Notes: generated by a model from the letters alone, not told the origin. DNA of 64,000 nt from Glandiceps talaboti (GCF_964340395.1 NC_135551.1:19207003-19271002), one strand, 5' to 3'; numbered from the stretch's first letter, positions 26,450-39,975 are shown. Translations and numbers: made by a program.

Positions 26450-27300
26450 TTAGTTGTAGGATTTTTAATATTTCTGTCTTTTTAAATATATTTCTTCACT
26501 TTTAAAAACTATTTTTGTCTTACAAACACATTTCAACTCTTTTCATTTCATTTCATTTTTAATTCTGATTTTTAAAAAAAAAATTTCTTCCGGATTTCTT
26601 ACAAATTTTCTTCCTGATTTTTTATATATTTTTTTCCAGGTTTTTTATTATTTTGCTTCCGGCTTTGGACCACTCGATTTCTATCGTAGGGGTGTGGAGT
26701 AGCTCTGATATGACCCACTTCCGGTAGGACTAACACATTGTTGTACCCACCCGTGTTAACATTTACATAAGAACACATACAATTGCACTCCTACTGGCAG
26801 ATGATAGACATTTTTGTGTTCTAAGTGCTATTCGTCCAACCATTCAACTCAGTGCGATAAATGTTCAATCTACTATGTGTCTTATTCTGACCCAGTCATC
26901 AGAGGGTAAAAGGTCGAAGTCAGGGACTAGTGAATTTCTTTGACGGAGGGAGGAGGAATTAGTGGAATTTGGATTCATTAATCGGGTCGTCAAATAGACC
27001 AGTATGTATTCGTATGTATTCAAATCAAATGTGCACGCGAGGGAGTACAATGACCGTTAGGCCTACCGGAAGTCGGTCATATTAGAGCTACACACCCCTG
27101 CTATGGAAATCGAGTGGTCGTAGACTGGGGAAAAATCGTCACAACATTTTTTTTTTAGAGAAAGTGAAATAAAAAGAAATCTTGAACGAAAATAAGATAA
27201 GACAAAAATATACTTTAAAAAGTGAAAATATATATATGAAAATAAATATATATATATAATAACATAATAAAACAATATAATATAGATGACAAAATAAAAG
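26450..27300. mobile_element. Long inverted-repeat (foldback) element
   Basis: Left arm near 26,664-26,735 (GACCACTCGATTTCTATCG, GGGGTGTGGAGTAGCTCT, CTTCCGGTAGG) pairs with 27,058-27,125 (CCTACCGGAAG, AGAGCTACACACCCCTG, CGAGTGGTC). T-rich sequence outside the left arm also mirrors the A-rich sequence beyond the right arm, so the element may reach the quoted outer limits. The interior has no recognised protein. Confidence 0.65.
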
Positions 27301-28380
27301 TTCTACTTGTCAGCATGATTCAGTCTGATTGATTTATTGACTGACCGTAAAGTTACTGACGTAAATAAAAAATTTATATTTCTGTTCCACATGTATTTGA
27401 CTTATTTGCATAATTTAATACTGCAATTACAAATACATTACATACAATCGGAATGGAAATTGTGCATATTATTTTAGGAACTAATTAAATATGAAAACTG
27501 TGAAAATAGAAAGAAAACTTTCTATTTGTGTTCAATGTGTAGCCAATGTGTTTGCTGTTAATATTCTGATAAAACTACCAGTACAAATACATAACACCAA
27601 AACTGTCACTTATGTCTAAAATGACTCTAACTGTTTGTGTAATCTTAGGGACCTAGCGACATGAAAAATTTGGTAATATTTGTTCAACATGTCACTTGTT
27701 TACATATTTGTCAACGTCTTGATGTTCTTGTATTTGTACAACAAATTACGAGAAATAACTTAGTTTATCAAGTACGTATGCATAGAACACAGAGTTGAAT
27801 GACAACAGGACAGTACAATATACTTACTTGTAATGGTAAATTGGAAACGAATGCAATGTTTCGGTCCGTCTATCTACTACGCACCTTGATCACGCAATGT
27901 TTAAATTATTAAGCGTTAACGTTTCTCTCTGAATTGCATGAATTGGTGGAATAATATAATATGTCGGTGAATAAAGGGTAGTTGGTAACCATCAACAATA
28001 TATTCTCCACTGAATGACAAGACACTTTGATAAAAGATTCACACATGGTGTACACAATTTACTGCATGTTTAAATACCCCAAGATGCCTGAAATAACCAT
28101 AGCAGTCACTAACAGAAATCTCAGCTGTTGCGTGCAAAATGGCATACGGCATGTTTTCTTCCGCCAGTTGTTTGTTGCTTGAAGAGAGTTTTGAGATGTT
28201 GAAATGTAAACTCGTCAGCGTTAAATTCGGGAGTATACGTTGGTGTGAAAATGTACAATACCCATGTTGTCCAAAATTCGGCTAATACACAAAAACTGGC
28301 TTGCATAAATAATAAAGTGTCTATGTATGCCTCTAATAAAGTAGTCAGTGTAGCCCTATAAATATATGTGTGTAAACCTA
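27300..28380. other. No gene seen
   Basis: AT-rich sequence without conserved domains, splice-supported exons or strong repeats. It lies 3' of the TLR pseudogene. I looked for a TIR exon here (YDAFISHS-like) and found none in any frame. Confidence 0.5.
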
Positions 28381-28381
28381 C

Positions 28382-29100
28382 CTTAGTCTCCATCTATAGT
28401 TAAACACCACCGATAGCATTCCACAAAGAATGAGAAAACAAACAACAGATACCGCAGTAAACATAATGAGTGGGAATTCACATTGTAGGTCGATCGTCTG
28501 GGTTGAATAGTACTATAAAGGTTGTCCTTACGCACACTTGGTTTTGTTGATGTCGGCGATAATATGTGTGGTATCAATCCATTCACGAAACCAAACCAAA
28601 TCGACAGTCACAGTTCAAAGGATTATCATGTACATCGAGTTTTGTTAAGTGTTTCATGTATTGAAAACCAACAGACGGTTGGATTGTTAGTATTTTATTG
28701 CTTCCCAGATTGACTTCGTTCACGCTAATAGAACCGTTGATCATATTATCCGGCAAATACTGTATATTGTTTCGTTGTAAGATCACCTTGACTAAAGAGT
28801 TCAAGTTCTTGAATACAGTCGGTGCAATATGTTGAATTTATTTATCGTTCAAGAGCACGTACAAGTGTTTTTTTAGTACATCTGAACAGATCTTCTAGTA
28901 TCGTTTCAACGCTGGCTTTTTGCAAGTTTACTTTCCAGAGCTTCTTTCAAACGGCAGAACCAGTCGTTTCAAATCGTCTTATAGTGTGTAAATGGCGCGA
29001 TTGTAATCCAAATCCAACTCCGATCCTGCAGCTTTTCCAGTCCGTAAAAAGCACGCGGGTGAATTTCGTTGCCATCGAACTCCAAACTAAGGGAGCGATC
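28382..29100 (-). pseudogene. Decayed Toll-like receptor LRR/TM exon
   Basis: Minus-strand remnant. Around 29,090-29,035 a frame reads SLEFDGNEIHPRAFYGLEKL (LRR). At 28,830-28,590 there are further LRRs ending in NPLNCDC (start of a C-terminal LRR cap). A stop follows at 28,583, then with a frame change FREWID, NKTKCA and a transmembrane stretch ending NYRWRLR at 28,382. This aligns with FRRWIS, NFTKCT and TNRWRLR of the intact TLR at 59,159, and even the donor AG|GTAGG is kept. Two more stops lie between NKTKCA and the membrane segment. The 5' part of the exon and any TIR exon are missing. Confidence 0.8.
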
Positions 29101-30005
29101 ATTCTTTACGGCCGGGGGCCATGTAAGAGGGGGTTTACCTTAATTTGGGACTCAAAGAAGGTGGGGGGGGGGGTCATCATTTTTATGAAGTGAATAAAGG
29201 GGAGGGGTCACCTTGCTTTCAACAACTAAACAAAATCATGAGCCACGCTCCTGTACTTAAATGTTTACACAAGCCGAAATTCTGGGGTCAGGTGCACGAG
29301 TACTCATAATATTGACTGGAATTCTGCATTTCCATTACTGATACATCCCCACGTGATTTCCGGAGAAAGATCATGGAGGCTATCAATATTACTTGTTACA
29401 ATCCCAAGATAAACGGAGTCGGGTATCGAACTATACCTAACATGATGAACACTAATCGGCTGGTCATACCGCCACCTAGTGGTTAGCTGCAACTGTGGAA
29501 TGTGTCATTCTGATGAGGATCATCAGCCAAGACAGATTGAAAGCTCAATGCTAAAAACTTAGAATTGCTTGTGCATTATAACCTTCATAGATTTTGATAT
29601 GATTGACGGTTCAAAGTTTGAATATAATATACTATTCTAAGACGTGTTAGATTGATTGTTAGGTTAGATAGAATAAATTGACAACCAAGTAAATTTATAA
29701 GTTGAATGTTCGACGACGAAGTCAAAATTACAAATACTTAACTTCGTTACTTTCGCTGACGTGGTTGAATTACTTTATGGACAATTCATATCAGTAAGGT
29801 TGATTTTGACGTCACGGATTGATAAAGCACGTTTATATACACCTTGATTATAACAATGGTCTGAGTAACCGGCTGTTGGTGAGGGGTTGTTGTGCAGGCG
29901 GTGGTTGTGAGGCATCCGCCACCACCGCTGCTGCGGCTGCTCACGCCTTCTGCTCTGCTCCAATCCACGTGTTCATACTCCGCCTTCTTCCTCTTGACAG
30001 AAACA
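29100..30005. other. No gene seen; G-rich tract
   Basis: Includes a G10-plus run at 29,162-29,172 and a Gly/Ala-coding GC-rich patch at 29,880-29,960 with open frames on both strands. None has domain support. Confidence 0.4.
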
Positions 30006-30892
30006 CTTCCCTCACCTCTTCTATTTTACTAACAATACCGGTTGTTTGTTCCATTTACCTGTCGTCGTCGACGCTCTATATAAGTTATAAGCCAGTTATA
30101 AGCACACCCATTGTCCGGCCGTAACCCGAGGCTTTGCCACACTCACTGAGAATTAAACATATATCATGTGATATTAAGTTTGAAGATTAGACCGCGGACT
30201 AAAGTCATTGACTGCACTGATACAAGTGTTCCTCTCTCGGTTGTCTAGGGCCGAGGGTCCCGGCGTGGTCGGCGGGGATGGGGGTGGGGGCGGTGGTCGG
30301 GTGAGGGTGGGTCAAGTGCAATTGTCTGTATTGTTGAGTTGGTATAGTCAATTTGTATTATGAGCAAAAACAATCTTCTACTCTCTCTTAAAACTAGATA
30401 TACCTCAAGATAACATGCGTTTTACCCTGTTTATGAGATCGTTTGGTCGACACAGTGTTTCATCCTTCCTAAAAGATTGCTTGTGACGATACTATTTTCA
30501 ACAATGAAATTTAAATGAGGTCAAATGACAAAATATTTCAGTTTCCGTATTCGAATCCCCTGACAACGGCAGTACACTGTTAATATAGTATCCAGTACAC
30601 AGTAACACAGATACTGATGACGTGGTCAGAGACCCGTCAGGTTTCTAATATGATATCCCGATTCCATCATAATCAAATGTTCCCAATGTATCTTATTATC
30701 AATCGACCATTTCTTCCATATTAGGGTGTCTTCAGTTATTATAGAAGTGAGAATATCGGAAAACTTTGGGTTCACATTTTAGAAACCGGTTCGGAGTGGA
30801 GGAGGGGGAAGGACATATTTTAGACATTTCAGAAAATGAAATTACGAGAGGATCACATTTTACTTTGACTCGTTTGTATTATCTAATTTTAC

Positions 30893-31559
30893 CACAGGAG
30901 TTTGAAATTGGCCACATTTGTTTACAAATTGTCGTTTTTGTTTATTGTTTATGTTCTTTTCTTGCAAAAAAATGCTTGTTTACTGTTTTTGCTCTTTAAA
31001 AAATATCTTTTCTCTACAAGGTGCAATGTAATAATGATGTTTCAAAATCTGGCATTTTTTTTCTAAATAAATTTTAACTAGTTCTTTTGTTGGTTTTAAT
31101 AAACCACCTTTTCTCTCAGACAACTATAGTTCTCTGATCTTTACAGTATCAGTTGACTTACTACCTTATTAATTATTTATGAGTTAGTTCTACTAAGCGC
31201 TCATAACGTTTGACCCTTCCTCGTCACTTTCAATGGTACGTGGGACGAGGAAGAGTCAAAGGTTATGGGCGCTCAGTAGAACTAACTCATAAATAATTAA
31301 TAAGGTCGTCAGTCATCGTATTGTAAAAGTGGTTTTGTTAAACCAACAAAAGTACAAGTTAAGGTAAAATGGATTTAGAAAAAAACACACCAGATTTTCA
31401 AATCACCACTTTATTACATGGCACCTTGTAGGGAAAACATATTTTTAGAGGAAAAAAGTAAACGAACAGAAAAACAATTTTTTTAAAGAAAGAAAGAACG
31501 TAAACAGTAGACAAAAACAACTATTTGTAAACAAATATGGCCAATTTCAAGCCCCTGTG
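30893..31559. mobile_element. 667-bp foldback element, specific to copy B
   Basis: Almost the whole element is an inverted repeat about a centre near 31,235: CACAGGAGTTTGAAATTGGC at the left end and its complement GCCAATTTCAAGCCCCTGTG at the right. Copy A lacks it between TAATTTTAC and ATTGTTTTGTG (about 1,060). Flanks ATTTTAC / ATTTTAA suggest an imperfect 7-8 bp target-site duplication, which would suit an hAT-type element; this is inference. Confidence 0.85.
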
Positions 31560-31569
31560 ATTTTAAAGT

Positions 31570-32080
31570 ATTTTGTGATTTTTTTGGCATCCCACCGCAC
31601 TCGTATGCTGCCTAATCCCATCACCGTCACCGTTGTACCGTAATACCAGAACAATTACTGCTGACAACAATGCAGTGAATAAATTGTTGTGTGATTTGAT
31701 GGATAGGCCAAGGGTGAGTCTCAGAGGAGGTAAGGGGGAACATTACAGTACCGTAAGATTTTGAAGATAATTTGGTGGAGTCCCGGCCAATCCCATTGTA
31801 ATCATTGAATACCCTCTCAAGTCTCTGGGATTTCCTCCATTCTTTATTTGAATAATATACTTTTGAAAAAGACAAGATAAATGTTCTTTTATGTGAAATA
31901 CGGTAATGATACGAGTAAGTGAATACAAAACAGTTGGCATTTTATGATTCTCTTACTCTGATATCCCAACAGTTTTTGTAGGAATAAATTGAACAATCAA
32001 TGCATGGTATTTTATACACCTGTTAAAATAGAAATCTCGTTTCAAATTTTTTACTAGGAATACTATCTCTTCCCTCCTTT
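31570..32080. other. No gene; duplicated flank
   Basis: Counterpart of about 1,060-1,510 in copy A. Small minus-strand frames differ in length between copies and show no domain. Confidence 0.5.
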
Positions 32081-32085
32081 CTGAC

Positions 32086-32259
<174 letters not shown>

Positions 32260-32726
32260 TTTCTGGGCCCAAACTATTCTCTTGTAAGTCTAAATTACAA
32301 AAGATGGAAGGCAGAAAGAATCCTAGTACTGTCTATATGCTTTATCCAGATCACACAGAACACGTCTTGACCCTTTCTGATAAATTACATCAGCTAATAT
32401 ACTGATTTATTCAGTATATTTATTTTGAATGAAATGGTTAAACGAACGGCAAATCTCATCACCTCATCATAACTAAATCATAAACTCTGAAATTGCAAAG
32501 AATGCTATTTCACATCTGGTATTTTTGTTTGTATTTTCAGAAGGAATCAGTCAAGAAGTGTTGATAAACAAACACGATACTAACAAACAGCCAACAGCAA
32601 ATATAAATCACAGAAGGAGGCAAAATATAGTTAATTTTGTTTATTATAGGTACAAATTAATTCATTTCGTTTTACAATATTAATGCCATTTGTCGAGAGG
32701 ACAATGTAACTCAGTCTTCGATCTAA

Positions 32727-33360
32727 TCGAGATAGAATCTATCTGTTTCGATCGATGAAGGTCAACTTGAACTTCAAGTTGTTATAAACTAGAAATAGAG
32801 TCCATTGCACTGAACGGTGATTTAGCACTTCCGGAATATCATAATTGATGGAAAACGTATGATTTACTTTACAGTCCATAACGTAATCGAGATAGATTAG
32901 ATCCATCTCTTTCAGTCATTTTAAACTATAAATGGAGATATTTCTAAATCGAGTTCAATGCCCTGAACACTAATAAACAACAAATATCACAGATGGTTTA
33001 CAAAAATGATGGTTTAACAGTTTTAAACCTAGTCGAGACAAAATATATCTATCCCTTTCGGTCAGATCTTTCTTAAAATTGACAATTTACAAAATGAAGC
33101 AATACTTAATGCACTGAACTGTTTGTCTGAGATGTTAAAATGCTTCCACAAAATAATGACTCACAATCTTAGACCTTGTAGGAATCTATTCCTTTTCGTC
33201 TAATATACATTCAAATTCAGATGTTATACAAATGCAAAGAAACAAAGTTTAATGCATAAAATATTTGATTGTTTGAGATACAGAAATTTGGCGACAAAAT
33301 TAAATGATGGTTTTTAAACCTAGTCGAGATAAAGCACTGCTTTACCTCATTCGGTCAGGT
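32727..33360 (-). promoter_or_regulatory. Five-copy hairpin repeat downstream of gene B
   Basis: Copies near 32,727, 32,887, 33,029, 33,170 and 33,321 match the five in copy A. Small differences fall in loops or keep pairing (for example AAAGCACTGCTTT versus AAAGCACAGCTTT). Located 3' of gene B in the same conserved block. Confidence 0.5.
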
Positions 33361-35061
33361 TGACATTAAATTGAGATGTTATAAATAAAACTCAGTGATG
33401 AGTTAAACGATGAATGAATCAATGACCACAGTACAGTAGTACAATATAATCTCCAATTTAGGATATGGAGAACAGATTTCAAAGTTTGGTTGTCCTAACA
33501 ATAACACGATAAGCAGACAATATAAACCACATGGTACATAACCAACTCTGGTGGATAGGATGGTTTTTACCACCAAAGGTAAGTCATAACTAGGATGTTC
33601 TTATTTTCCCTACATTAGCATATTTGTTTTGTAAATTTTCAAACCAGTGTTTTAGCTCGGGTACGCTTTCATCCTATACAAAGGACAACTATCACAAAAA
33701 TGATGAAATCCTCTGTTGTGCTATCAAGTGTATCGTCATTGTAAAACATCAGTTATCATAATCCAAGCAGAAAATATGAATTGCCTATGCTATCATTTGG
33801 ACAACCAAAAATTGGTTAACACACAATTGTTATTCTTAAATCACACGTGCAATAATCAAAATGGATAATATAAATGGTGAATGGCAGCAGCAGGAATAGC
33901 ATCTTAGATTAGAAAGAAGGTATATGAACTTTGGAATAGCTACATATGTTGATTGCAACTTGTAGCATAAAGGGAGACAATTGTATGATTTTCATCAACT
34001 TTGTTCTACACATTGTGATATTGAAAAGATGTCTATAGAAATTGCCTGTGAAATTAGCCCAAAGGCAACAGAAATGTTACTTTAACATTTGATTGTTTTA
34101 ACATTTGATCTTCAATTTTCTGATGACAAACATACAAAATGTGTGAAATAAAAGTGTATGAGATATCGAATCAGCTTCGTATCAATCAAGTTGTAAGATG
34201 AAGTCAATAAATGCTACAATAGTATATATGAACTAAGACTACATATTCTGAATCGAGTAGACTCTAATGAGGTACAGGCCAAACAATGAAGTAAAAATTG
34301 CTAATCATGACAACAAACCATGTTTGTCATCTGAGTAATAGTATAGAACAAAGAATTACAGTTTTCTTTCTGTCATAGCATATAAAACAATATCGTATGA
34401 AACTAATGTATTTAGTAGATGAGTCTGAACATTTAAGTATATAGTTCAAGCAAGAAATTAACTAAAATATAATTTTATAAAAGTGTCTACAATGTAGTTG
34501 TAATAATCTTATAGCATTTTAAGTATAGTACTTTAGAGAGTTGACCTTTGACTTGTCGTCTGCTAGATTTCTAATAATGTACAACACATTTACAGTGACA
34601 TGCTTATTATTCTTTACAATAAATCTACTTGTTAAATCCTATATTTTTCGGGGTACAAATTTATGATAAACAAATGGCTTGAATGATGTCATTTCTTGTG
34701 TCAAAAATATCCATGAAATAAGATATCTATATTTTTTAGATTTGATGAATTTCAGAGACTCGTGTGAAATGAATGAACGAAAATTTATAATCTACACACA
34801 TTAATGTTGATGAGAATCAAAACATGGAAAGAGTTTGCATATTTTACATCAAGATTGATATGACGGAGAGAACTTCATTTCATTGAATTCTGAGAGGTAT
34901 GTGCACTGCATGGGTGATGTGAAGATGGGACGGGGCGGTAATGTGTCGTACAGTATCTGATAAAAGAGATAGCAAAAGCTGTAGAATGCTCTGGTGCTTG
35001 TATTGGTGACAGTTGGATATATCCTTTCTACCTCCTTCGTAGGTATTCAACCTCCTCGATC
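33360..35061 (-). other. Conserved 3' region / putative 3' UTR exon of gene B
   Basis: Acceptor TTTGCAG gives an exon starting at 35,061, matching a donor GTAAGT after 35,505, thirteen bases past the last stop-codon base at 35,517-35,519. Near-identical to 2,570-4,265 over its whole length, while its short open frames are not preserved, so I treat it as untranslated. Confidence 0.5.
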
Positions 35062-35182
35062 CTGCAAATAAAACAGATAGCACAAGCAACTTTCAGAAAA
35101 ATTGAACCGTACCTAATACTGAATAAATAATAGAATGTACTCCTTTCGTGTCATGGTCAAAGGTTAACTCCAAATAAATATC

Positions 35183-35220
<38 letters not shown>
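35183..35220. repeat. (CAA)n microsatellite
   Basis: CAA tract in the post-stop intron of gene B, shorter than its counterpart at 4,399. Confidence 0.9.
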
Positions 35221-35516
35221 AATACAAAAATTTAAAAATGCAAAAAAATATATGTTTTAAATATGTCAAAATATTCTATGTATTCAGAAATGAACTTGAT
35301 ATTGATCCTTTGTTTATAGTTTATATTCATAAGGTGTTCAAATACATTTCGTTTATCTGGTAAATTTATAAATACAGCATACAATATTACACTATACCGT
35401 AGCAAATCGACACAAGATGATAGCCCAATCAAAAATAGCTAGGATAAAAACTGGTGTTGAGTTTGGTAAAATAATGAATAAAACATAATACGATTCATAC
35501 TTACTGAATGTATATT

Positions 35517-35717
35517 TTACATGTTGGTCAGCAGCATTGCAGCTAGGATCATATTAATGGCCAGGAAAGTGCTCAGTACTGGCACTATACCACTGTCCTC
35601 TTCGCTATCTAGAAATGGAAGAAAAAACATCGTTATGTATGTATGTATGTATGTATGTATGCATGTATGCATGTATGTATGTATGTATGTATGTATGTAT
35701 GTATGTATGTATGTGTG

Positions 35718-35749
<32 letters not shown>

Positions 35750-36042
35750 TGTATGTATGTATGTATGTATGTATGCATGTATGTATGTATGTATGCATGT
35801 ATGCATGTATGCATGTATGTATGTATGTATGTATGTATGTATGTACGCATGTATGCATGTATGTATGTATGTATGTATGTATGTATGTATGTATGTATGT
35901 ATGTATGCATGCATGTATGGGACATGGATGAGACATGTATGTATGTATGTATGTATGTATGTATGTATGTATGTATGTATGCGCATGTATGTATGTATGT
36001 ATGTATGTATGTATGTATGTATGTATGTATGTATGTATGCGC

Positions 36043-36075
<33 letters not shown>

Positions 36076-36080
36076 TGAAC

Positions 36081-36164
<84 letters not shown>

Positions 36165-36894
36165 ATGGATCGATGTATCAATCAACAGGCATAGTGCAGT
36201 AACAGTTAGTAGGAAACCGGAGACTATAGGAGCCACCATTATGTTGTTAGGTAGAGTCAAACTGAAAGACACTGTAACTCCTTACTTACAATGTAACAAT
36301 TAAATCAAAAGCAAATACAGAGGTGGGCTCGTACATACCCCAACTACAGTGGTTTGGGGCAAGTGTTTCTCTCGGGGCCATTGACCGAGCATATCGACAA
36401 CATTTGATCAAAAGGTCAGGCAAAAAGTCGAAGAGGTTATTAACGTATATTGAGAAATTCTAAACACAATACATTCATTATATCTAAATATTTTAAAAGA
36501 ACTGACAATCTTCGACTACACAATATTCGTACCTGCTACACAGGTTGTCGCCGGTGACACACTCCATGTTCCATCGTCGGTACAGGTACTTTTGTCCTTA
36601 GTTGCGTCGCTGAGTTTGTATCCTTCTTTACAGGAGAGGGTCACTTCACCAGATGTTGCGTCTGCGGGTGTTACAACTCCATTATTTGCTGCGGTCAACA
36701 CAGAACAAGTGGTGCCACCGTTTCCATTTGCAGGGTCCGTTGCTGTAGTGTATAAAAGGGCAAAATTCAGCTTCGTCAGAATGTATGCAATGTATACGAA
36801 TACTAAGATTCGTACGAAATGCAAGATTGTGTCGATAATTATAAGCAGTGTTAATGTTGTCAACACTTTAATAATAATTGCGTCTTGCACAATT

Positions 36895-36966
<72 letters not shown>

Positions 36967-38438
36967 TCTCCAAAACATGTACTGTATCTGAACTGTTACT
37001 GCGTTATGATCTTGGCTCATATCATTAGTTTAATGTTATATAATAGAGGCAAGTTAACCTGCATTCCATCATCCGGCTCGACAAAACTCTTACCAACGTA
37101 GCTTCATTTTGTTGTTTGGCCCGAAAAAATGTCACATTTCAATCATTTTATAATCGCGAATCATCTAAAGGTAGCTGACGCTAAGAAGATGAAACAATGT
37201 TAGTAAGATTTTTTGTCAAGGCAGATTACTATCTATTTCAAGTTATTACTTATATCCTCAGACCACCAAATCCCAATTTTAGTCAAATCAACCCGGATAC
37301 ATATCTATATAATTAGAGCAGTATTAGATTAGTTATGATATATATTAAGGCCTAATGCAGCATTTGTTCTCATTAACGGGTATTCTGAAAGTTCTTATTG
37401 TAGAATGTATAGATGTATATAACTCATGGTATTCAATATATGAGTCCAATTCTATAGTCATTGCATGTAAATGGAAGCACCGATAAGTGTGATATAGTTT
37501 ATTGAGTATTGAGATATACTTAATACACTCTCTCCATCTTGTCCTGACATTCTACCTTAAGGTTACTCAATCAATTTGATGACAATATTGATGTCAGGAG
37601 ACTGAACTCTGTAGCTTTATTACATGAGAAGGGGGTTAAGATATAAGATATTCTTGTCGAACAATTCATGTGTATAGGTTTCATTCTCGTCTTACTTACT
37701 TGCCGAAATAACAACCACAGGTTTGGAGAAAACACGAAATTGGGTGAAGTACGATACTTGTAGTCACACATTTCAATATAGTTCAAACTTTTCAAATTTT
37801 CCTTAATTTAGTCTTTCAAGGACTAAATGATATCAAGAATCGAAAAATCAGAGTGGAGTTTTAAGATGGCTTACACATGAAGTAGAGAGAAAAATTAACA
37901 CCTACTGCAGTCTATGGAGGCGCTGATGTCTTCAGTACATTGAAAAGCATCATCTGGTACAACTTTGACACACACATACTTATAGGTTGAACACTTGGCT
38001 GCATCAGCTGTAACTTCTGCTTTTAATCCAGTAGTAGCTGTGGTACCATCAGCACTAGCAGCTACATTGTCGGGGATATCAGTCACAGCAAACGCATCAG
38101 ACGTACTTGACAGGGATGTGTCATCAGAGAGATAAAGACTGATACTTGTTAAGTCTGCAGGATTATCAGTATCATCATTCATCAACCCAATGGAGAAGGT
38201 GAAGGTTACAGCTGTTGTCGTTGTGATGGTGTAGGTTGTTGGATCAGTGATAGCGAAACTGTTTGCAAGTAAAGTTATGGCTGGAAGGAAAATTTGTACA
38301 ATAAGAATAATAACACAATAGATCAGTGGCACCAGTGAAATGAATTTCAATAAACATTTTGTCTAAAATATTACCACACATTAGCGATTGTGCGATTTGC
38401 TATCGATATCAAACTGAAACAGAAACACATAAACAGGC

Positions 38439-38477
<39 letters not shown>

Positions 38478-38591
38478 CATGGATCACATAAATACATATT
38501 TATCATCTAAATAAATTCTTATTTCAATTTTACCTGCTTGGTTGACATGGCAACTACCCAACAGGAATGCTACGAAAACGAGCCACTTCAT
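35517..38591 (-). CDS. GPI-anchored CCP/sushi surface protein, copy B (novel N-terminal domain)
   Basis: Four coding exons: 38,534-38,591, 37,906-38,280, 36,533-36,742 and 35,517-35,608 (735 nt, 244 aa), all joined by phase 1 introns with GT/AG ends. Same design as copy A: signal peptide MKWLVFVAFLLGSCHVNQA, an unrecognised ~125 aa domain with four cysteines near its end, one CCP/sushi domain (GEVTLSC, GYKL, DGTWS, four cysteines), and a short acidic linker followed by a terminal hydrophobic tail fitting GPI attachment. The tail differs from A by a single residue (T for A near the end). By eye the sushi exon is about three-quarters identical to A in protein, and exon 2 under half. Intron 1 is 253 bp here against 754 bp in A. 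Function is inferred as surface recognition. Confidence 0.85.
35635..36163. repeat. (GTAT)n / (GT)n microsatellite in intron 3 of gene B
   Basis: About 440 bp of GTAT repeats with GCAT and GCGCAT variants, then about 80 bp of pure GT. Longer than in copy A and with GT in place of GGAT at the distal end. Begins about 25 bases from the exon 4 acceptor. Confidence 0.95.
36899..36964. repeat. (CA)n microsatellite in intron 2 of gene B
   Basis: Pure CA tract of about 33 repeats, absent from the same intron of gene A. Confidence 0.95.
38440..38477. repeat. (GACA)n microsatellite in intron 1 of gene B
   Basis: Short CAGA tetranucleotide run between exons 1 and 2. Confidence 0.9.
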
Positions 38592-38619
38592 TTCAACGAT
38601 TAGTGTCTGTAAGACAAAT

Positions 38620-39430
38620 AAATGTAATTCAGACATATTCATGTCGAAAATAATTATTGCACTCTGTTGTTGAACTTGAAACACAGTAATGGATATAATT
38701 TCTATAGAGCTACCCTCAAAACACCATAGAGGGGTTCATTCAGGTGAAACAACATACAAAGTTGCTTTACATGTAATCAGTGTTTACGGTTAAACAGCAG
38801 TGTATTCCTAGCTTCGTATTTACATATAAAACCATACTCTTTGATAACCTTTATACTTGGCTTACTTGTAAACATTCACATATGATAAAACAGATGACAT
38901 CTACGAAGTAATCAATATTAGTACGGAGTATCATCGACGCAAGATTCATGACGTTCTTTCTCTATGGACGAGTCCTCTGGTGTTTGCATTTGGCTGCATT
39001 GTATCGATGAAGTGACTGCGATTTTCCGGATAAACTTCATCGCTCTATTAATAGCCCACTTTTTATTATTTTTGAAAATTTATTTCCATGCCGAATATTG
39101 ATATGGTCTCTTAGTTTTGGTGGATAAACACCAAAAAGATTGCAAAATCATTGATGCGACGTCAAGTGAACCATATTCCTTGGCACATAAATAGCATGGT
39201 GTGGTACATGGTCCGTTTCTGTTGAACGTACTTATTTCGCCAGATCAATTGTATGCTTGAAAAGGAGATACATGTGTAGTACACTGGTAGTACAAAAGAC
39301 TATAGTGTGGAACATGGAGATAGTATATCACAAATTGTGTGAATGGTCCACACTTTATTCTACTTTTTAGGGAACACACAGAGACCAATTGAGTATTAAA
39401 CAAAAGTATCTACAAATGTATGCTCGGCCG
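38620..39430. other. 5' flank of gene B, no gene seen
   Basis: Upstream of the GPI-CCP gene. No convincing open frame or RNA gene, and little similarity to the equivalent 8,190-9,150 region of copy A. Confidence 0.4.
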
Positions 39431-39439
39431 CTAATAAGA

Positions 39440-39975
39440 ACATCATTGTTGTTAAAGTATACCGACAAGAATCATAATTTTGTCGCCTAAGATATACTGC
39501 CAAAAACTATTATCGTTAGAATATTCTGCCAAACATCATTGTCCTCAAATTATATTGCCAAATCCATTGTCCTCAATATATACCGCCAAACTAGTGCCGC
39601 CGCCAGACAACCTGTGAAAATACACAGCCAAAAACTGTCGCTAAAATATATCGCCAAAACCATTGTCGTCAAAATACAAGCTTACCGCCAAAACTTACAC
39701 CACTGTTCTCAACATACACAACCAAAACCATGGTCGTAAACAGCTTCATTTTTACAGTAATGCTAACTAACGAACTCTCCATGACGTCGAGTAATTCGTT
39801 AAATATACCGCCAAAACCGTTGTGGCCAAATCATTGTCGCCAAAACATACCTCAAAAATCAATGTCGTCAAATTTTTAAAGTATACCGCTAAAAATCGCT
39901 GTCGCCAAAATATATCGTCAACACCACATCGCCAAAAACGATTCTTGTTAAAGCATACTCTAAAACATTGTCGCA
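39440..39975 (+). repeat. Minisatellite array (TCGTCAAAATATACC family), longest
   Basis: The most extended array of the family, about 18 degenerate units, with one internal copy of the usual tail (TTTTTACAGTAATGCTAACT, CTCCATGACGTCGAG) near 39,750-39,795 and another from 39,985. The counterpart in A (9,160-9,330) is much shorter. Confidence 0.8.

Noticed and set aside
28822-29193. 123-codon plus-strand frame
   Set aside because: It is antisense to the TLR pseudogene; the LRR similarity is on the minus strand.
35517-36272. 251-codon open frame on minus and matching plus frames
   Set aside because: Same cause as in copy A: the exon 4 frame runs on into the GTAT/GT microsatellite.
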